From Gemmatimonadota bacterium (GTDB lineage: Bacteria > Gemmatimonadota > Gemmatimonadetes > Longimicrobiales > Gaopeijiaceae), in contig JAJEBS010000127.1 of assembly GCA_022822425.1 (NCBI GenBank), positions 1-46,771 of the forward strand: DNA of 46,771 nt, in the 5' to 3' direction. Both the position numbers and the translations under genes were made by a program. The notes under the pieces were generated by a model that ran no database searches, had not been told where the DNA came from, and saw only the letters and a program-made list of their open reading frames with translations. This document shows, piece by piece, positions 37,177 through 45,847 of this stretch. The first letter of the stretch is position 1. The number at the start of each line of letters is the position of its first letter.

Positions 37177-39393
37177 ATGACTCTGAGGCAACTGGCCGGT
37201 TCCATTCCGGCAGTTCTGGCAATGGCTCTTGGGGCCGTCGGCTCGTCCGCACAGGTCGAGCACGAGGGCGAGATCGAGGGCGTCGTACGCGACGCCGACT
37301 CGAGCCAGCCTCTTGCCGGCGCCGTGGTGTCCATCGATGCCGCAGCGGGGATGGCGGTCTCGCATGGTGACGGCACCTTCCACGTCCCTGTACCGGACCT
37401 GCGCACCTACACGGTGCGAGTCGAACGCCTGGGCTATCGCACCGTGTCGCTCGAGGTGGATGCGTCGAGAGAAGAAGTCGTGCTGATCGAGATGGAGGCC
37501 AACCCCATCTCTCTGCCGCCGGTAGTGGTCACCGGGTCGCTGGTGGCACGCGCGGCCAACGAGGTGCTGCGCCCGACCAGCGTTTTCGCGGGCGAGGAGC
37601 TGCAGCGCCGTCTGGCCGGGACCCTGGCGGAAACGCTGGCCTCCGAGCCGGGGCTGGCCGTGAGCACCATGGGGCCGGCGTCCGCGCATCCGGTGATCCG
37701 GGGCCTGAGCGGAGACCGCATCCTCATGCTCGAGGACGGCGAGCGCGTGGGTGACCAGTTTGCGAGCGGCCCCGACCACGCCACGGCCATCGACCCGTCG
37801 TCCGCGCGCAGAATCGAGGTCATCCGCGGACCGGGCGCGATCCTGTATGGAAGCAACGCCCTTGGCGGCGTCATCAACGTCGTGCGCGACGACGTGCCTT
37901 CCTCGGTGCCCCACCATCTCACCGGAGCGTTCACTCTTCAGGGACAGAGCGTCAGTAACGCGGCGGGTGGCAGCCTGCACGCGACATATGCCGTTACCGA
38001 TCACATTCCCGTACGGCTTGAGTTGTCGCGCCGCACCAGCGGAGACCTGAAAACCCCGGCCGGAACCCTGCACAACACCAGCACCGATGTCTGGGAGCTC
38101 TCCGGCGGAACATCCTGGGTGGACGACTGGGGCCACGCCGGCGCCACCTTCCGCTACTACGACAACGACTACGGCATCCCCGGGGGGTTCGTCGGGGGCC
38201 ACGAAGCCGGGGTTCGCGTCGAGATGGAACGGACCGCAACCCGGTTCAGGAGCCTGGTCAGGCCCGGGAGGATCTTCGAAACCATCGAAGTGGACGCAGG
38301 CCATACCTGGTATCAGCACAAGGAGATCGAACCCCCCGATATTCTGGGAACGCTCTTCGAGCGCCAGACGGTGAGCGGCGAGATCCTGGCCCGCCACGCG
38401 GGCTGGGGCCCGTTCTCTTCGGGAGGCGTGGGAACGCGGGGCGCCTGGGAGAGCTTCGGCTTCGGAGGCGGATTGTACACCCCGAACTCCACTCACACCT
38501 CCTTCGCCGCATTCGCGCTGGAAGAGATCGATCTCAATCCGATACGCCTGGAAGCGGGCCTTCGCTACGACTGGGCACGGGTGCGGCCTCATCGGGAGGA
38601 TCCCTCATCCGATATCGGCCACATCCGCGCGAGATCCTTCGGCGCGGCATCCGGATCGCTCGGTGTTCTGGCACAACTGACGCGGAACTTCACGACGGGA
38701 GCGTCTGTCGCGCGGGCCTTTCGCACGCCCACCGTCAACGAGCTGTTTTCGGAGGGTCCGCACCTGGCGGCCTATGCCTTCGAAGTGGGCAACCCGTCGC
38801 TCGACACCGAGCGCGGGACGGGCATCGACGTGTTCATCCGCTATACGGGGGACCGTCTCAACGCCGAGATGACGGTGTTCCGCAACGCCATCTCGGGATA
38901 CGTCTTTCCCCTCGAGACGGGAGAGCTGAGCCGGGTGCGGCTGCCCATCTTCCAGTTCCACGGGGAAGACGCCGTGCTCGCCGGCTTCGAGAGCGCGCTG
39001 GAATGGGCGGCGGTCGGGGATTTTACCGTGGAAGCGGTAGCTTCGTACGTCCGCGGCAGGATCGAAGCGACGGACGAACCACTTCCGCTGATCCCGCCGC
39101 TGCAGGGGCGCTTCGCCATCGGTTACGCGCCTCGCGACTGGTTCGTGGAGGCCGAAACCCGGGTCGCGGCTCGCCAGGACCGGACGGGTCCCTTCGAGAG
39201 CGCAACCGATGGATATGCTGTCTTCGATCTCTCCGCCGGCATACGGATCACGGTCAGGGGGCGGCTGAACGTGATCACCGTGCGGGGAGAAAACCTGGGC
39301 AATGCCGAGTACAGAGACCACCTGTCGCGCGTGAAGGAGATCATGCCCGAGGCGGGCAGATCCATCAGCGTGGCATATCGGGTCATCTTCTAG
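37177..39393 (+). CDS. TonB-dependent outer-membrane receptor, probably for zinc or copper
   Basis: A 738-residue TonB-dependent receptor. After the signal peptide (residues 1-25), a carboxypeptidase-regulatory-like domain occupies about 30-110 (GVVRDADSSQPLAGAVVSID). The plug follows (about 120-250) with VVVTGS, GLSGDRILMLEDGERVGDQF and EVIRGPGAILYGSNALGGVINVV, then a 22-strand-type barrel. It ends in the terminal-Phe strand RVIF, preceded by LGNAEYRDHLSRVKEIMPEAGR, a C-terminal pattern I associate with ZnuD-type zinc receptors. The plug has HPVIRG, and His-containing loops occur at DHATA and HEAG. AAGG lies 8 bases before the ATG at 37177. With the His-rich lipoprotein downstream (74 bases) it forms a probable metal uptake unit. 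Substrate is inferred from context. Confidence 0.9.
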   Translation: MTLRQLAGSIPAVLAMALGAVGSSAQVEHEGEIEGVVRDADSSQPLAGAVVSIDAAAGMAVSHGDGTFHVPVPDLRTYTVRVERLGYRTVSLEVDASREEVVLIEMEANPISLPPVVVTGSLVARAANEVLRPTSVFAGEELQRRLAGTLAETLASEPGLAVSTMGPASAHPVIRGLSGDRILMLEDGERVGDQFASGPDHATAIDPSSARRIEVIRGPGAILYGSNALGGVINVVRDDVPSSVPHHLTGAFTLQGQSVSNAAGGSLHATYAVTDHIPVRLELSRRTSGDLKTPAGTLHNTSTDVWELSGGTSWVDDWGHAGATFRYYDNDYGIPGGFVGGHEAGVRVEMERTATRFRSLVRPGRIFETIEVDAGHTWYQHKEIEPPDILGTLFERQTVSGEILARHAGWGPFSSGGVGTRGAWESFGFGGGLYTPNSTHTSFAAFALEEIDLNPIRLEAGLRYDWARVRPHREDPSSDIGHIRARSFGAASGSLGVLAQLTRNFTTGASVARAFRTPTVNELFSEGPHLAAYAFEVGNPSLDTERGTGIDVFIRYTGDRLNAEMTVFRNAISGYVFPLETGELSRVRLPIFQFHGEDAVLAGFESALEWAAVGDFTVEAVASYVRGRIEATDEPLPLIPPLQGRFAIGYAPRDWFVEAETRVAARQDRTGPFESATDGYAVFDLSAGIRITVRGRLNVITVRGENLGNAEYRDHLSRVKEIMPEAGRSISVAYRVIF

Positions 39394-39467
39394 AACGAGC
39401 CCCGCCAGTTGCGGAAACGCTTCGCGCCGGGGACGACCGAAACGTCAACACAAATGAGGAAAGAACC

Positions 39468-39938
39468 ATGAGACATTCGAGACTGAAACTGCCGTTCGCC
39501 CTGCTGAGCGCGGGCATCCTGGCCCTCTCCGCATGCGAGAGCGCGACCGAACCCGAAGACGACCATGCAGAGGAAGTCGAAGGCGTGATCCTGGTGCTGA
39601 GCGGCCAGACGATCGCCTCCTACGATGGGCACGACGGTGAGTGGACCGGCGAACTGGAGGTAGAGCCGGGCGAGGAAACCGGCCACATCAGCGTGCGCTT
39701 CGTCAACCACGACATGGAGCCGGTCGAGCTGGACGACGACTACTACCTGGAAGTTGAGGTCGAGGACGAGTCCATCGCCGAATTCGAACAGGACACCCCC
39801 GGGGAATTCGGTGGACACCTGCACGGAGGGGCCGAGGGCGACACCGACATCGTTTTCCGCCTGATGCACGGCGCCGTAGGCTCCGGGCACGCCGATTTCG
39901 CAACCGCGCCGCTCCACGTCCACGTGCACGAGCACTGA
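39468..39938 (+). CDS. His-rich acidic lipoprotein, probable metal-binding partner
   Basis: A 156-residue lipoprotein with lipobox LSAC at Cys23. The mature part is very acidic and rich in histidine: EDDHAEEVEG, GHDGE, VNHDMEP, FGGHLHGGAEG, GSGHADF and the terminal HVHVHEH. It appears to be a beta-sandwich with a repeated acidic/His surface suited to zinc or copper capture. GAGGAAAG lies 7 bases before the ATG at 39468. It sits 74 bases after the TonB receptor, and a strong hairpin follows, so it ends that transcription unit. The biochemical role is inferred from composition and neighbours. Confidence 0.8.
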   Translation: MRHSRLKLPFALLSAGILALSACESATEPEDDHAEEVEGVILVLSGQTIASYDGHDGEWTGELEVEPGEETGHISVRFVNHDMEPVELDDDYYLEVEVEDESIAEFEQDTPGEFGGHLHGGAEGDTDIVFRLMHGAVGSGHADFATAPLHVHVHEH

Positions 39939-39977
39939 CGACTACGCCGGGCTCAGCCCGTCTGTAGCAGTTCCGCC

Positions 39978-40011
39978 AACCCTCCCCGGGGAGCAATCTC
40001 CGGGGAGGGTT
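39978..40011 (+). terminator. Strong GC-rich hairpin, likely intrinsic terminator
   Basis: A perfect 12-base stem (AACCCTCCCCGG at 39978-39989 with CCGGGGAGGGTT at 40000-40011) around a 10-base loop lies 40 bases after the stop of the His-rich lipoprotein gene. The right arm ends in TT followed by CGTCG rather than a T tract, so it may need a factor, but the stem is stable and well placed to end the metal-uptake operon. Confidence 0.65.
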
Positions 40012-40117
40012 CGTCGTTGGTGCGGGCGTATTCTGCCGGAGTCGGGCGGAACGCGCATTCGGGCGCTACAATGACGGGGCAGCCCCCATCCCGACCCAGC
40101 AACCCCGGAACACACAG

Positions 40118-42016
40118 ATGCGCGCATCCAGACTCGACCGCTCACCCGGACGCCCAGGTACCTGCGTCCGGCCAGACCGGGCCGCCTCTCCTGCGGCGCT
40201 CCTCGCCAACGTCCTGCTGCTCGGCGCAGCCGCGTGCGGGCAGGGCGGGTCCACGAGCACGGTCACCCCGGACCGCATCCTGCACAACGGCCGGGTGGTC
40301 ACGGTCGACGACGACTTCTCCGTCGCCCAGGCCATCGCCTGGCGCCAGGGCCCGAACGGCTCGGAGATCATGCGGGTCGGCAGCGACGAGGAGGTTCTCG
40401 CCCTCGCCGGCCCCGACACCCGCACGACCGATCTGGAGGGACGCGTCGTCCTGCCCGGCCTGATCGACTCCCATCTCCATTTCTCACAGTTGGGAATCGA
40501 AGCGGCGTTCGAGAACGACCTGCGCTACGCGATGAGCACCGACGAGATCACTCAGCTCGTCGCCGAGCTCATGGAGCGCCTCGACCCCCAGCCGGGCGAG
40601 TGGGTCACGAGCCGGGGCTGGGACGAGCACAAGTACGAGAGGCCCTTCACCCGCTGGCAGATCGACGAGCACACCCCCGACAATCCGGTCCGCCTGGGCC
40701 GCGTGTATCGCGGCGTCGCGGTCAACACGGCCGCATTTCGCCTGATGGGCATCGACGACTCCGACTCCTCCACCTGGCCCGACTGGTGGCTCCAGGACCT
40801 GGACTGGTTCAACTACGAGGACAGGGTCTTCCGCGAGATGCGCACGCTGACGGTGGACGGCCAGACGCGTGAAGTGGAGGTCCCCACGGGGATGTTCCTG
40901 GGCAACGCGACGCGGCTGGTCACGGTGAGCCCGCCGCAGCGCGACTACGAGGCGCAGGTGCGCGCGGTGGACTACGGCAGCCGCGAGATGACCAGCCTGG
41001 GCGTGACCGCCATCGTGGATCCGGGCGGCGGCGGTCGGGTGATGCGCGCCTACCAGGACGCCTATGAGCGCGGCATGCTCCACTTCCGCATCCTGCAGGT
41101 CTACGAGGGCATGTGGAACACCCAGTCCCCCGAAGAGATCGACGCCCATTTCGCCACCCTGCCCTTCAACAACATCGGCGACCGCTTCCTGCGCTGGCGC
41201 GGCACCAAGTGGCAGATCGACGGCGGCGCCGGCACGCGCAGTTCCTGGGTCTCCGTGCCCTTCGTGGACTGGGAGAGCATCGAGGGCGAGCCCAACTACG
41301 GGTACCACTGGGTGGAGGACGACGTGCGCGAAGCGCAGTTGCGTCCGACCGTCGACCGGGGCTGGGAACCCCACATCCACTCCACCGGCGACCTGGGCAT
41401 GAAGCAGACGGTCGACATCTTCGCCAAGCTCATGGACTCCATCTGGGCCGAGGACCCCGACGCCGATCTGCGCTGGAGCGTCATCCACGCCTACCTGCCC
41501 ATGGAAGAGGAAACCGGCGTGCTCGAAAAGATGGCCGAATACGGCATCATCGCCGCGGTCAATCCGTCCTTCATCTACCACCAGGGCCGTTCCTTCTCGG
41601 CTAACCTGAGCCCGGGGCGCATGGCCCGCCTGAAGCCGCTGCGCAGCTATCTGGACGCCGGCGTGCGCCTCGCCGTGGGCTCGGACTACGGCACCTCCCC
41701 GTACAGCCCATGGATCGGCCTGTACGCCATGCTCCAACGCACCGATCTATGGGGAGGCCAGCACGGGCCCGAGCAGATCATCACGCTCGAGGAGGCGTTG
41801 CGCGCGATGACCATCGACAACGCCTGGCTGACCTACTCGGACGACTGGACCGGCAGCCTGGAGCCCGGCAAGGTCGCGGACATGGTTGTGCTGGACCTCG
41901 CGGACCTGTGGGAGCTGGAGCGTGAACCGGACCGCATCCTGGAGATGGGCGACCGGGTCCTGCTCACGCTGGTGGACGGCAATCCGGCCTTCCAGCGGGC
42001 AGGGTTCGCGTACTGA
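40118..42016 (+). CDS. Exported metal-dependent amidohydrolase (YtcJ-like), lipoprotein
   Basis: A 632-residue amidohydrolase of the Amidohydro_3 / YtcJ type. A lipobox LGAAAC places Cys40 as the lipid-attachment residue. The first metal motif is DSHLHF (His119, His121). Later pieces include the IHSTGDLGMK histidine site, the RWSVIHAYL strand and the GSDYGTSPYSPW segment with the metal Asp. The C-terminal GSLEPGKVADMVVLDLADL closes the beta domain. The fold is complete. The substrate could be a cyclic imide, N-acyl amino acid or similar amide. The start at 40118 has GGAA about 9 bases upstream. It converges on the creatininase-like gene at 42059. Confidence 0.9.
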   Translation: MRASRLDRSPGRPGTCVRPDRAASPAALLANVLLLGAAACGQGGSTSTVTPDRILHNGRVVTVDDDFSVAQAIAWRQGPNGSEIMRVGSDEEVLALAGPDTRTTDLEGRVVLPGLIDSHLHFSQLGIEAAFENDLRYAMSTDEITQLVAELMERLDPQPGEWVTSRGWDEHKYERPFTRWQIDEHTPDNPVRLGRVYRGVAVNTAAFRLMGIDDSDSSTWPDWWLQDLDWFNYEDRVFREMRTLTVDGQTREVEVPTGMFLGNATRLVTVSPPQRDYEAQVRAVDYGSREMTSLGVTAIVDPGGGGRVMRAYQDAYERGMLHFRILQVYEGMWNTQSPEEIDAHFATLPFNNIGDRFLRWRGTKWQIDGGAGTRSSWVSVPFVDWESIEGEPNYGYHWVEDDVREAQLRPTVDRGWEPHIHSTGDLGMKQTVDIFAKLMDSIWAEDPDADLRWSVIHAYLPMEEETGVLEKMAEYGIIAAVNPSFIYHQGRSFSANLSPGRMARLKPLRSYLDAGVRLAVGSDYGTSPYSPWIGLYAMLQRTDLWGGQHGPEQIITLEEALRAMTIDNAWLTYSDDWTGSLEPGKVADMVVLDLADLWELEREPDRILEMGDRVLLTLVDGNPAFQRAGFAY

Positions 42017-42039
42017 GCCGCCCCGTGCGCCTTTTCTGA

Positions 42040-42058
42040 CTTAGTCCGGTAAACTAAG
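42040..42058. terminator. Weak hairpin between convergent genes
   Basis: CTTAGT (42040-42045) and ACTAAG (42053-42058) form a 6-base stem with a 7-base loop just before the stop of the creatininase-like gene. It is AT-richer than its surroundings. It is a weak candidate only. Confidence 0.3.
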
Positions 42059-42961
42059 CTAACTACTCCCCGCGATCGCTTCCCGGATCAGCTCCACGGT
42101 CTTGTTGTTGCGCCACTCCATCAGCTGCTCGCCGAGCGCGATGGTCTCCTCCATGGGCGCGATCGAGACACCGTTGATGGTGGCTTTCCCGGCGGCAACC
42201 CGCTCGTCGTAACGCACCGACGAGGGGTCGACGGTCATCTGCATGGAGGTCAGCCAGTACGTGTCGTGGTAGCCGTCGCTGGGTCCCTCTTCCACCCCCA
42301 GCTCGTTCATGCGCGCCACCACGCCGGCGTTGTCGTAATAGCCCGCGATGTGGTGCGCCTTGGTCTCGCCCCAGCGCTCGTTCAGCGCGGCGGCCGCGGC
42401 GGCCATGCCGGTCTGGTTTCCTCCGCTGTCGCCGATGTAGATGATGTTCTCGAAGCCGTGCACGTGCAGGCTGTGCCCCACGTCCTCGAGCATCATCCGG
42501 AAGGTCTCGTCGCGCACGGTGAGCGTTCCGGGATAGCGCATGTGCCCGGTCTTCGGCTCGAATCCGCCCTCCGGCACCAGCTTGATGATGGGGGTGCAGA
42601 GGGCGTTGCCCAGCTTGCGCGCGATGGCGTCGCACGCCCCTTCGAGCACGTAGTTGTGCTTCCCGAGGGCGACGTAGGGCCCGTTCTGCTCGATGCCCCC
42701 GGTGGGAATGATGGCCGTCGTCTTGCCGGCGGCCATGGCGTCGCGCACCTCGATCCAGGTCAGCTCCTCGATCCAGACCGAGTTCAGCGGAGCGATGGGG
42801 TTTTCCATGCGGATCTCGGCCTGGAAGGCGGCCTCGCGCTCCTCCGGAGTTGGTGCCTGCATGGCGGTGGGGGGCTGCGGGTCCGGGGCCGAACCGGGAC
42901 GCATGACGAAAAATGCGACCGCCGCCAGAATGAGAACGGTCATGGCGGACCATGCTTTCAT
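42059..42961 (-). CDS. Secreted creatininase-like protein
   Basis: A 300-residue exported creatininase-like protein, third gene of its subfamily here. An N-terminal hydrophobic segment (about residues 5-20) ends without a clear cleavage site and may anchor it in the membrane. The domain carries WIEELTWIEVRDAM, GGIEQNGPYVALGKHNYVL, RYPGTLTVRDETF, GDSGGNQTG and GYHDT, again with the changed ligand set. The start at 42961 has AAGGAG 7 bases upstream. It converges on the amidohydrolase gene (42 bases between stops) and is divergent from the DUF1592 gene. Confidence 0.88.
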   Translation of the reverse strand: MKAWSAMTVLILAAVAFFVMRPGSAPDPQPPTAMQAPTPEEREAAFQAEIRMENPIAPLNSVWIEELTWIEVRDAMAAGKTTAIIPTGGIEQNGPYVALGKHNYVLEGACDAIARKLGNALCTPIIKLVPEGGFEPKTGHMRYPGTLTVRDETFRMMLEDVGHSLHVHGFENIIYIGDSGGNQTGMAAAAAALNERWGETKAHHIAGYYDNAGVVARMNELGVEEGPSDGYHDTYWLTSMQMTVDPSSVRYDERVAAGKATINGVSIAPMEETIALGEQLMEWRNNKTVELIREAIAGSS

Positions 42962-43274
42962 CTTGATGCTCCTTGTGCGCGGAAGACATGCCGGGCCACG
43001 CTCCGTCGGGCCTGGCCGCCCCCGGTGCCGCAGGGGGCGTACCGGCACGTTAGCACACGGCCTTCATCCGTGCGAGGTGCTCGCGCGTACGCGTACGCGC
43101 GCGATTGTTGTTCGAAGTGCGCGAGTATTGCGGAACCGCGTCTTGCGACAGTACTGTGTATGCTGGTTAGCCGTCTCTTGCAGCCGCGCGCTGCCCTCGG
43201 GCAGAACGACGGGAGGCTGGCGGCGGACGGAACCGGTCCGAGCAACCGGGTCTCGCATCTGGAAGGCAGTTGTC
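42962..43274. other. 313-base divergent intergenic region
   Basis: This stretch lies between the creatininase-like gene and the DUF1592 gene and should hold both promoters. I see no gene in it. Its notable features are the 20-base palindrome at 43082-43101 and a 10-base palindrome ACAGTACTGT at 43148-43157. Confidence 0.5.
43082..43101. promoter_or_regulatory. 20-base perfect palindrome, possible operator
   Basis: CGCGCGTACGCGTACGCGCG reads the same on both strands. It sits about 120 bases from the minus-strand start and 174 bases from the plus-strand start of two divergent genes. Such a site could bind a dimeric regulator, but part of the symmetry comes from simple CG/TA alternation. Confidence 0.35.
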
Positions 43275-45725
43275 ATGAGGCTACCCATCGCCAGTCTGAT
43301 GGCGCTCGCCGGCTTCGCCGCGGCAGCCGGACAGCAGTTCGGAGCCGTCCCCGGCGAGACCGGCGAAACGATCGCTCTCGCCACGCCTTCGAACGCGTCC
43401 AGCGACATCTCCCCCGAAGACCTGACGGGCGTCGTGCGCATGTACTGCCAGGTGTGCCACAACGACGCCCTTCTTACGGGCAATCTCACCCTGGCCGCCT
43501 TCCACGTCGAAGACGCCCCGCAGTCTGCCGAGACGGCAGAGAAGATGATCCGCAAGCTGCGCGCAGGCATGATGCCCCCGCCCGGCATGCCGCGGCCCGC
43601 CGGCGATACCCTGTCCATGCTGGTCGAGACCCTCGAGCAGCTCATCGACGAAGCCGCCGCGGACAATCCGATGCCGGGCAACCGGTCCTTCCAGCGTCTC
43701 AACCGTGCGGAGTACGCGGCATCCATCCGCGACCTGCTCGACCTCGAAATCGACGGCGGCGACTACCTGCCCCTCGACACCAAGAGCGCGAACTTCGACA
43801 ACATCGCCGACGTTCAGATGCTCTCCCCGACCAACCTGGACGCCTACCTGCGCGCCGCCGACGAGATCAGCCGGCTGGCGGTGGGCATACCCGACGCCCC
43901 CAGCAACTCGGTGACCTATACGAATTCGGGTTACGCTTCACAGTGGGATCGCGTGCCCGGTGCGCCCCGCGGGACTCGCGGGGGCGTCAGCGTGGTGCAC
44001 AACTTCCCGGCGGACGGCGACTACACCTTCCAGCTCTGGTTCGAGCACACCACGACGGGCGAGATCACCGGCGGGGTGACCCCCGGCGAGCAGATCGAGA
44101 TCTCCCTGGACGGTGAGCCTCTTGCCCTGCTCGAGGTGGATCGCTGGATGCACGTCGCCGACCCCAACGGCATGAGCTTCACCACCGAGCCCTTCCATGT
44201 GACCGCGGGACCGCATCGGGTGAGCGCCGTCTTCATTCGGACCACGGACGGCCCCGTCGAGGACATCCTTTCACCCCACGACTGGTCGCTCAGCGACCGC
44301 AAGATCGGGAGCGGGAGTGGCTACGGCATCACCGTGCTGGCGCATCTGAAGGACCTGGTCATTCTGGGCCCCGACAACCCGACCGGGATCTCGGATACCC
44401 CCAGCCGCCGCGCCATCTTCAGCTGCACGCCGTCGTCTCCGGCCGAGACGCGCCCCTGCGCCCGCGAGATCGTGGAACGGCTCGGCAGCAAGGCGTTCCG
44501 GCGTCCGCTGGAAGCCTTTGAAGTCGAGTCGCTGATGGCCTTCTACGACCTGAAGGCCGAAGACGGGTTCGAGGATGGCGTTCGCACGGCGCTGCAGGCG
44601 ATTCTGGCCAGCCCCGACTTCGTGTTCCGGATCGAGGAAACGCCGGCGGGAGCACGGGCGGGCGACCTGTATCCCATTTCCGATCTCGATCTGGCTTCGC
44701 GGCTGTCGTATTTCCTGTGGGGGACGCTTCCGGACGAAACTCTGGTTGAACTGGCCGACCGGGGCGAACTCTCCGATCCGGCCACCTTGCGCGCACAGTT
44801 GCAGCGCATGCTCGCCGATCCGCGTGCCGAGGCGCTCGGCTCGCGCTTTGCGGCGCAGTGGTTGCGGCTCGAGGACCTGGAGAAGGTCAATCCCGATCGG
44901 CTGCTCTTCCCCGATTACCACGAACAGCTCGGCAACGCGATGCTTGCCGAGACCGAGCTCTTCTTCAACAACATCGTCCAGGAGGACCGCAGCGTCCTGG
45001 AGCTCTTCACGGCGGACTACACGTTCGTCAACGAGCGGCTCGCCCGACACTACGGCATTCCCGGCGTCGCGGGCGAGGTCTTCCGGCGGGTCCAGTATCC
45101 CGACGACCGGCGCCGCGGGCTGTTCGGACACGGCAGCATCCTCACCCTCACCTCCCACGCCAACCGCACCTCCCCGGTGCTGCGCGGCAAGTGGGTGATG
45201 GAGGTGATGCTGGGCACGCCGCCACCGCCACCGCCGCCCGGGGTTCCGGATCTCGATCAGACCGAGAGCAGCGACGGCGGCCGCATGCTCACGACGCGCG
45301 AGCGCATGGAGCGTCACCGGGCCAGCCCGGTGTGCGCCGCCTGCCACCAGTTCATGGACCCGATCGGCCTTGCGCTGGACAACTACGACGTGACCGGCAA
45401 GTGGCGCATCCGGGAGAACAGCATGCCGCTGGATACGCGGGGCACCCTCTGGGACGGCACCCCGGTGGAGAGCCCGGCCGCGCTTCAGGAAGCACTCCTC
45501 CAGCGCCCCATTCCCCTGATTCGCAACTTCACGGTGAACCTGATGGCCTACGGTCTTGGCCGCCGGGTCGAGTATTACGACATGCCCGAGATCCGGGCGA
45601 TCGTGGCGGCTGCCGAAGCCAACGACTACAGGATGTCCTCCTTCCTGACCGGTGTCATCGAGAGCGAGGCCTTCCTGTACAGCCAGGTGCCGGATGTCGT
45701 CGTCGAGGAGGCGCAGAGCAGATAG
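43275..45725 (+). CDS. Planctomycete-type cytochrome c / DUF1592-DUF1588 protein
   Basis: An 816-residue exported protein. After the signal peptide (cleavage near AAAGQ) comes a cytochrome-c-like domain with heme site CQVCH (Cys58, Cys61, His62) and a later Met-rich GMMPPPGMPRP. Then follow DUF1587 (RLNRAEYAASIRDLL), a carbohydrate-binding-like beta domain (about 210-360), DUF1595 (SKAFRRPLEAFEVES), DUF1592 (LASPDFVFRIEETP, LASRLSYFLWGTLPDE), DUF1588 (HGSILTLTSHANRTSPVLRGKW with a second CAACH at 688-692) and DUF1585 (TVNLMAYGLGRRVEYYD). GGAAGG lies 9 bases before the ATG. It is the usual partner of DUF1552, encoded next; the pair is thought to act in exported oxidation of a polymer or organic substrate, but function is unproven. 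Confidence 0.92.
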   Translation: MRLPIASLMALAGFAAAAGQQFGAVPGETGETIALATPSNASSDISPEDLTGVVRMYCQVCHNDALLTGNLTLAAFHVEDAPQSAETAEKMIRKLRAGMMPPPGMPRPAGDTLSMLVETLEQLIDEAAADNPMPGNRSFQRLNRAEYAASIRDLLDLEIDGGDYLPLDTKSANFDNIADVQMLSPTNLDAYLRAADEISRLAVGIPDAPSNSVTYTNSGYASQWDRVPGAPRGTRGGVSVVHNFPADGDYTFQLWFEHTTTGEITGGVTPGEQIEISLDGEPLALLEVDRWMHVADPNGMSFTTEPFHVTAGPHRVSAVFIRTTDGPVEDILSPHDWSLSDRKIGSGSGYGITVLAHLKDLVILGPDNPTGISDTPSRRAIFSCTPSSPAETRPCAREIVERLGSKAFRRPLEAFEVESLMAFYDLKAEDGFEDGVRTALQAILASPDFVFRIEETPAGARAGDLYPISDLDLASRLSYFLWGTLPDETLVELADRGELSDPATLRAQLQRMLADPRAEALGSRFAAQWLRLEDLEKVNPDRLLFPDYHEQLGNAMLAETELFFNNIVQEDRSVLELFTADYTFVNERLARHYGIPGVAGEVFRRVQYPDDRRRGLFGHGSILTLTSHANRTSPVLRGKWVMEVMLGTPPPPPPPGVPDLDQTESSDGGRMLTTRERMERHRASPVCAACHQFMDPIGLALDNYDVTGKWRIRENSMPLDTRGTLWDGTPVESPAALQEALLQRPIPLIRNFTVNLMAYGLGRRVEYYDMPEIRAIVAAAEANDYRMSSFLTGVIESEAFLYSQVPDVVVEEAQSR

Positions 45726-45799
45726 CCGCGATCGCGACCCCGTGAGATGAGCCCTGGAGGGCCGGCCGGGATCGCGCGATACGGATACAGAAAAGAGCC

Positions 45800-45818
45800 G
45801 CTTCGCCGACCGCGAAGC
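45800..45818 (+). other. Hairpin between the DUF1592 and DUF1552 genes
   Basis: GCTTCGC (45800-45806) and GCGAAGC (45812-45818) form a 7-base stem with a 5-base loop in the 122-base gap between the two genes. It is not followed by T residues, so it is more likely an intercistronic RNA structure than a terminator. Confidence 0.35.
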
Positions 45819-45847
45819 CTACATCGCAGGACCGACGGAGAAAGACG

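Noticed and set aside
43148-43157. Palindrome ACAGTACTGT, considered as a LexA-like site
   Set aside because: It lacks the spacing of known LexA boxes and is too short to call.
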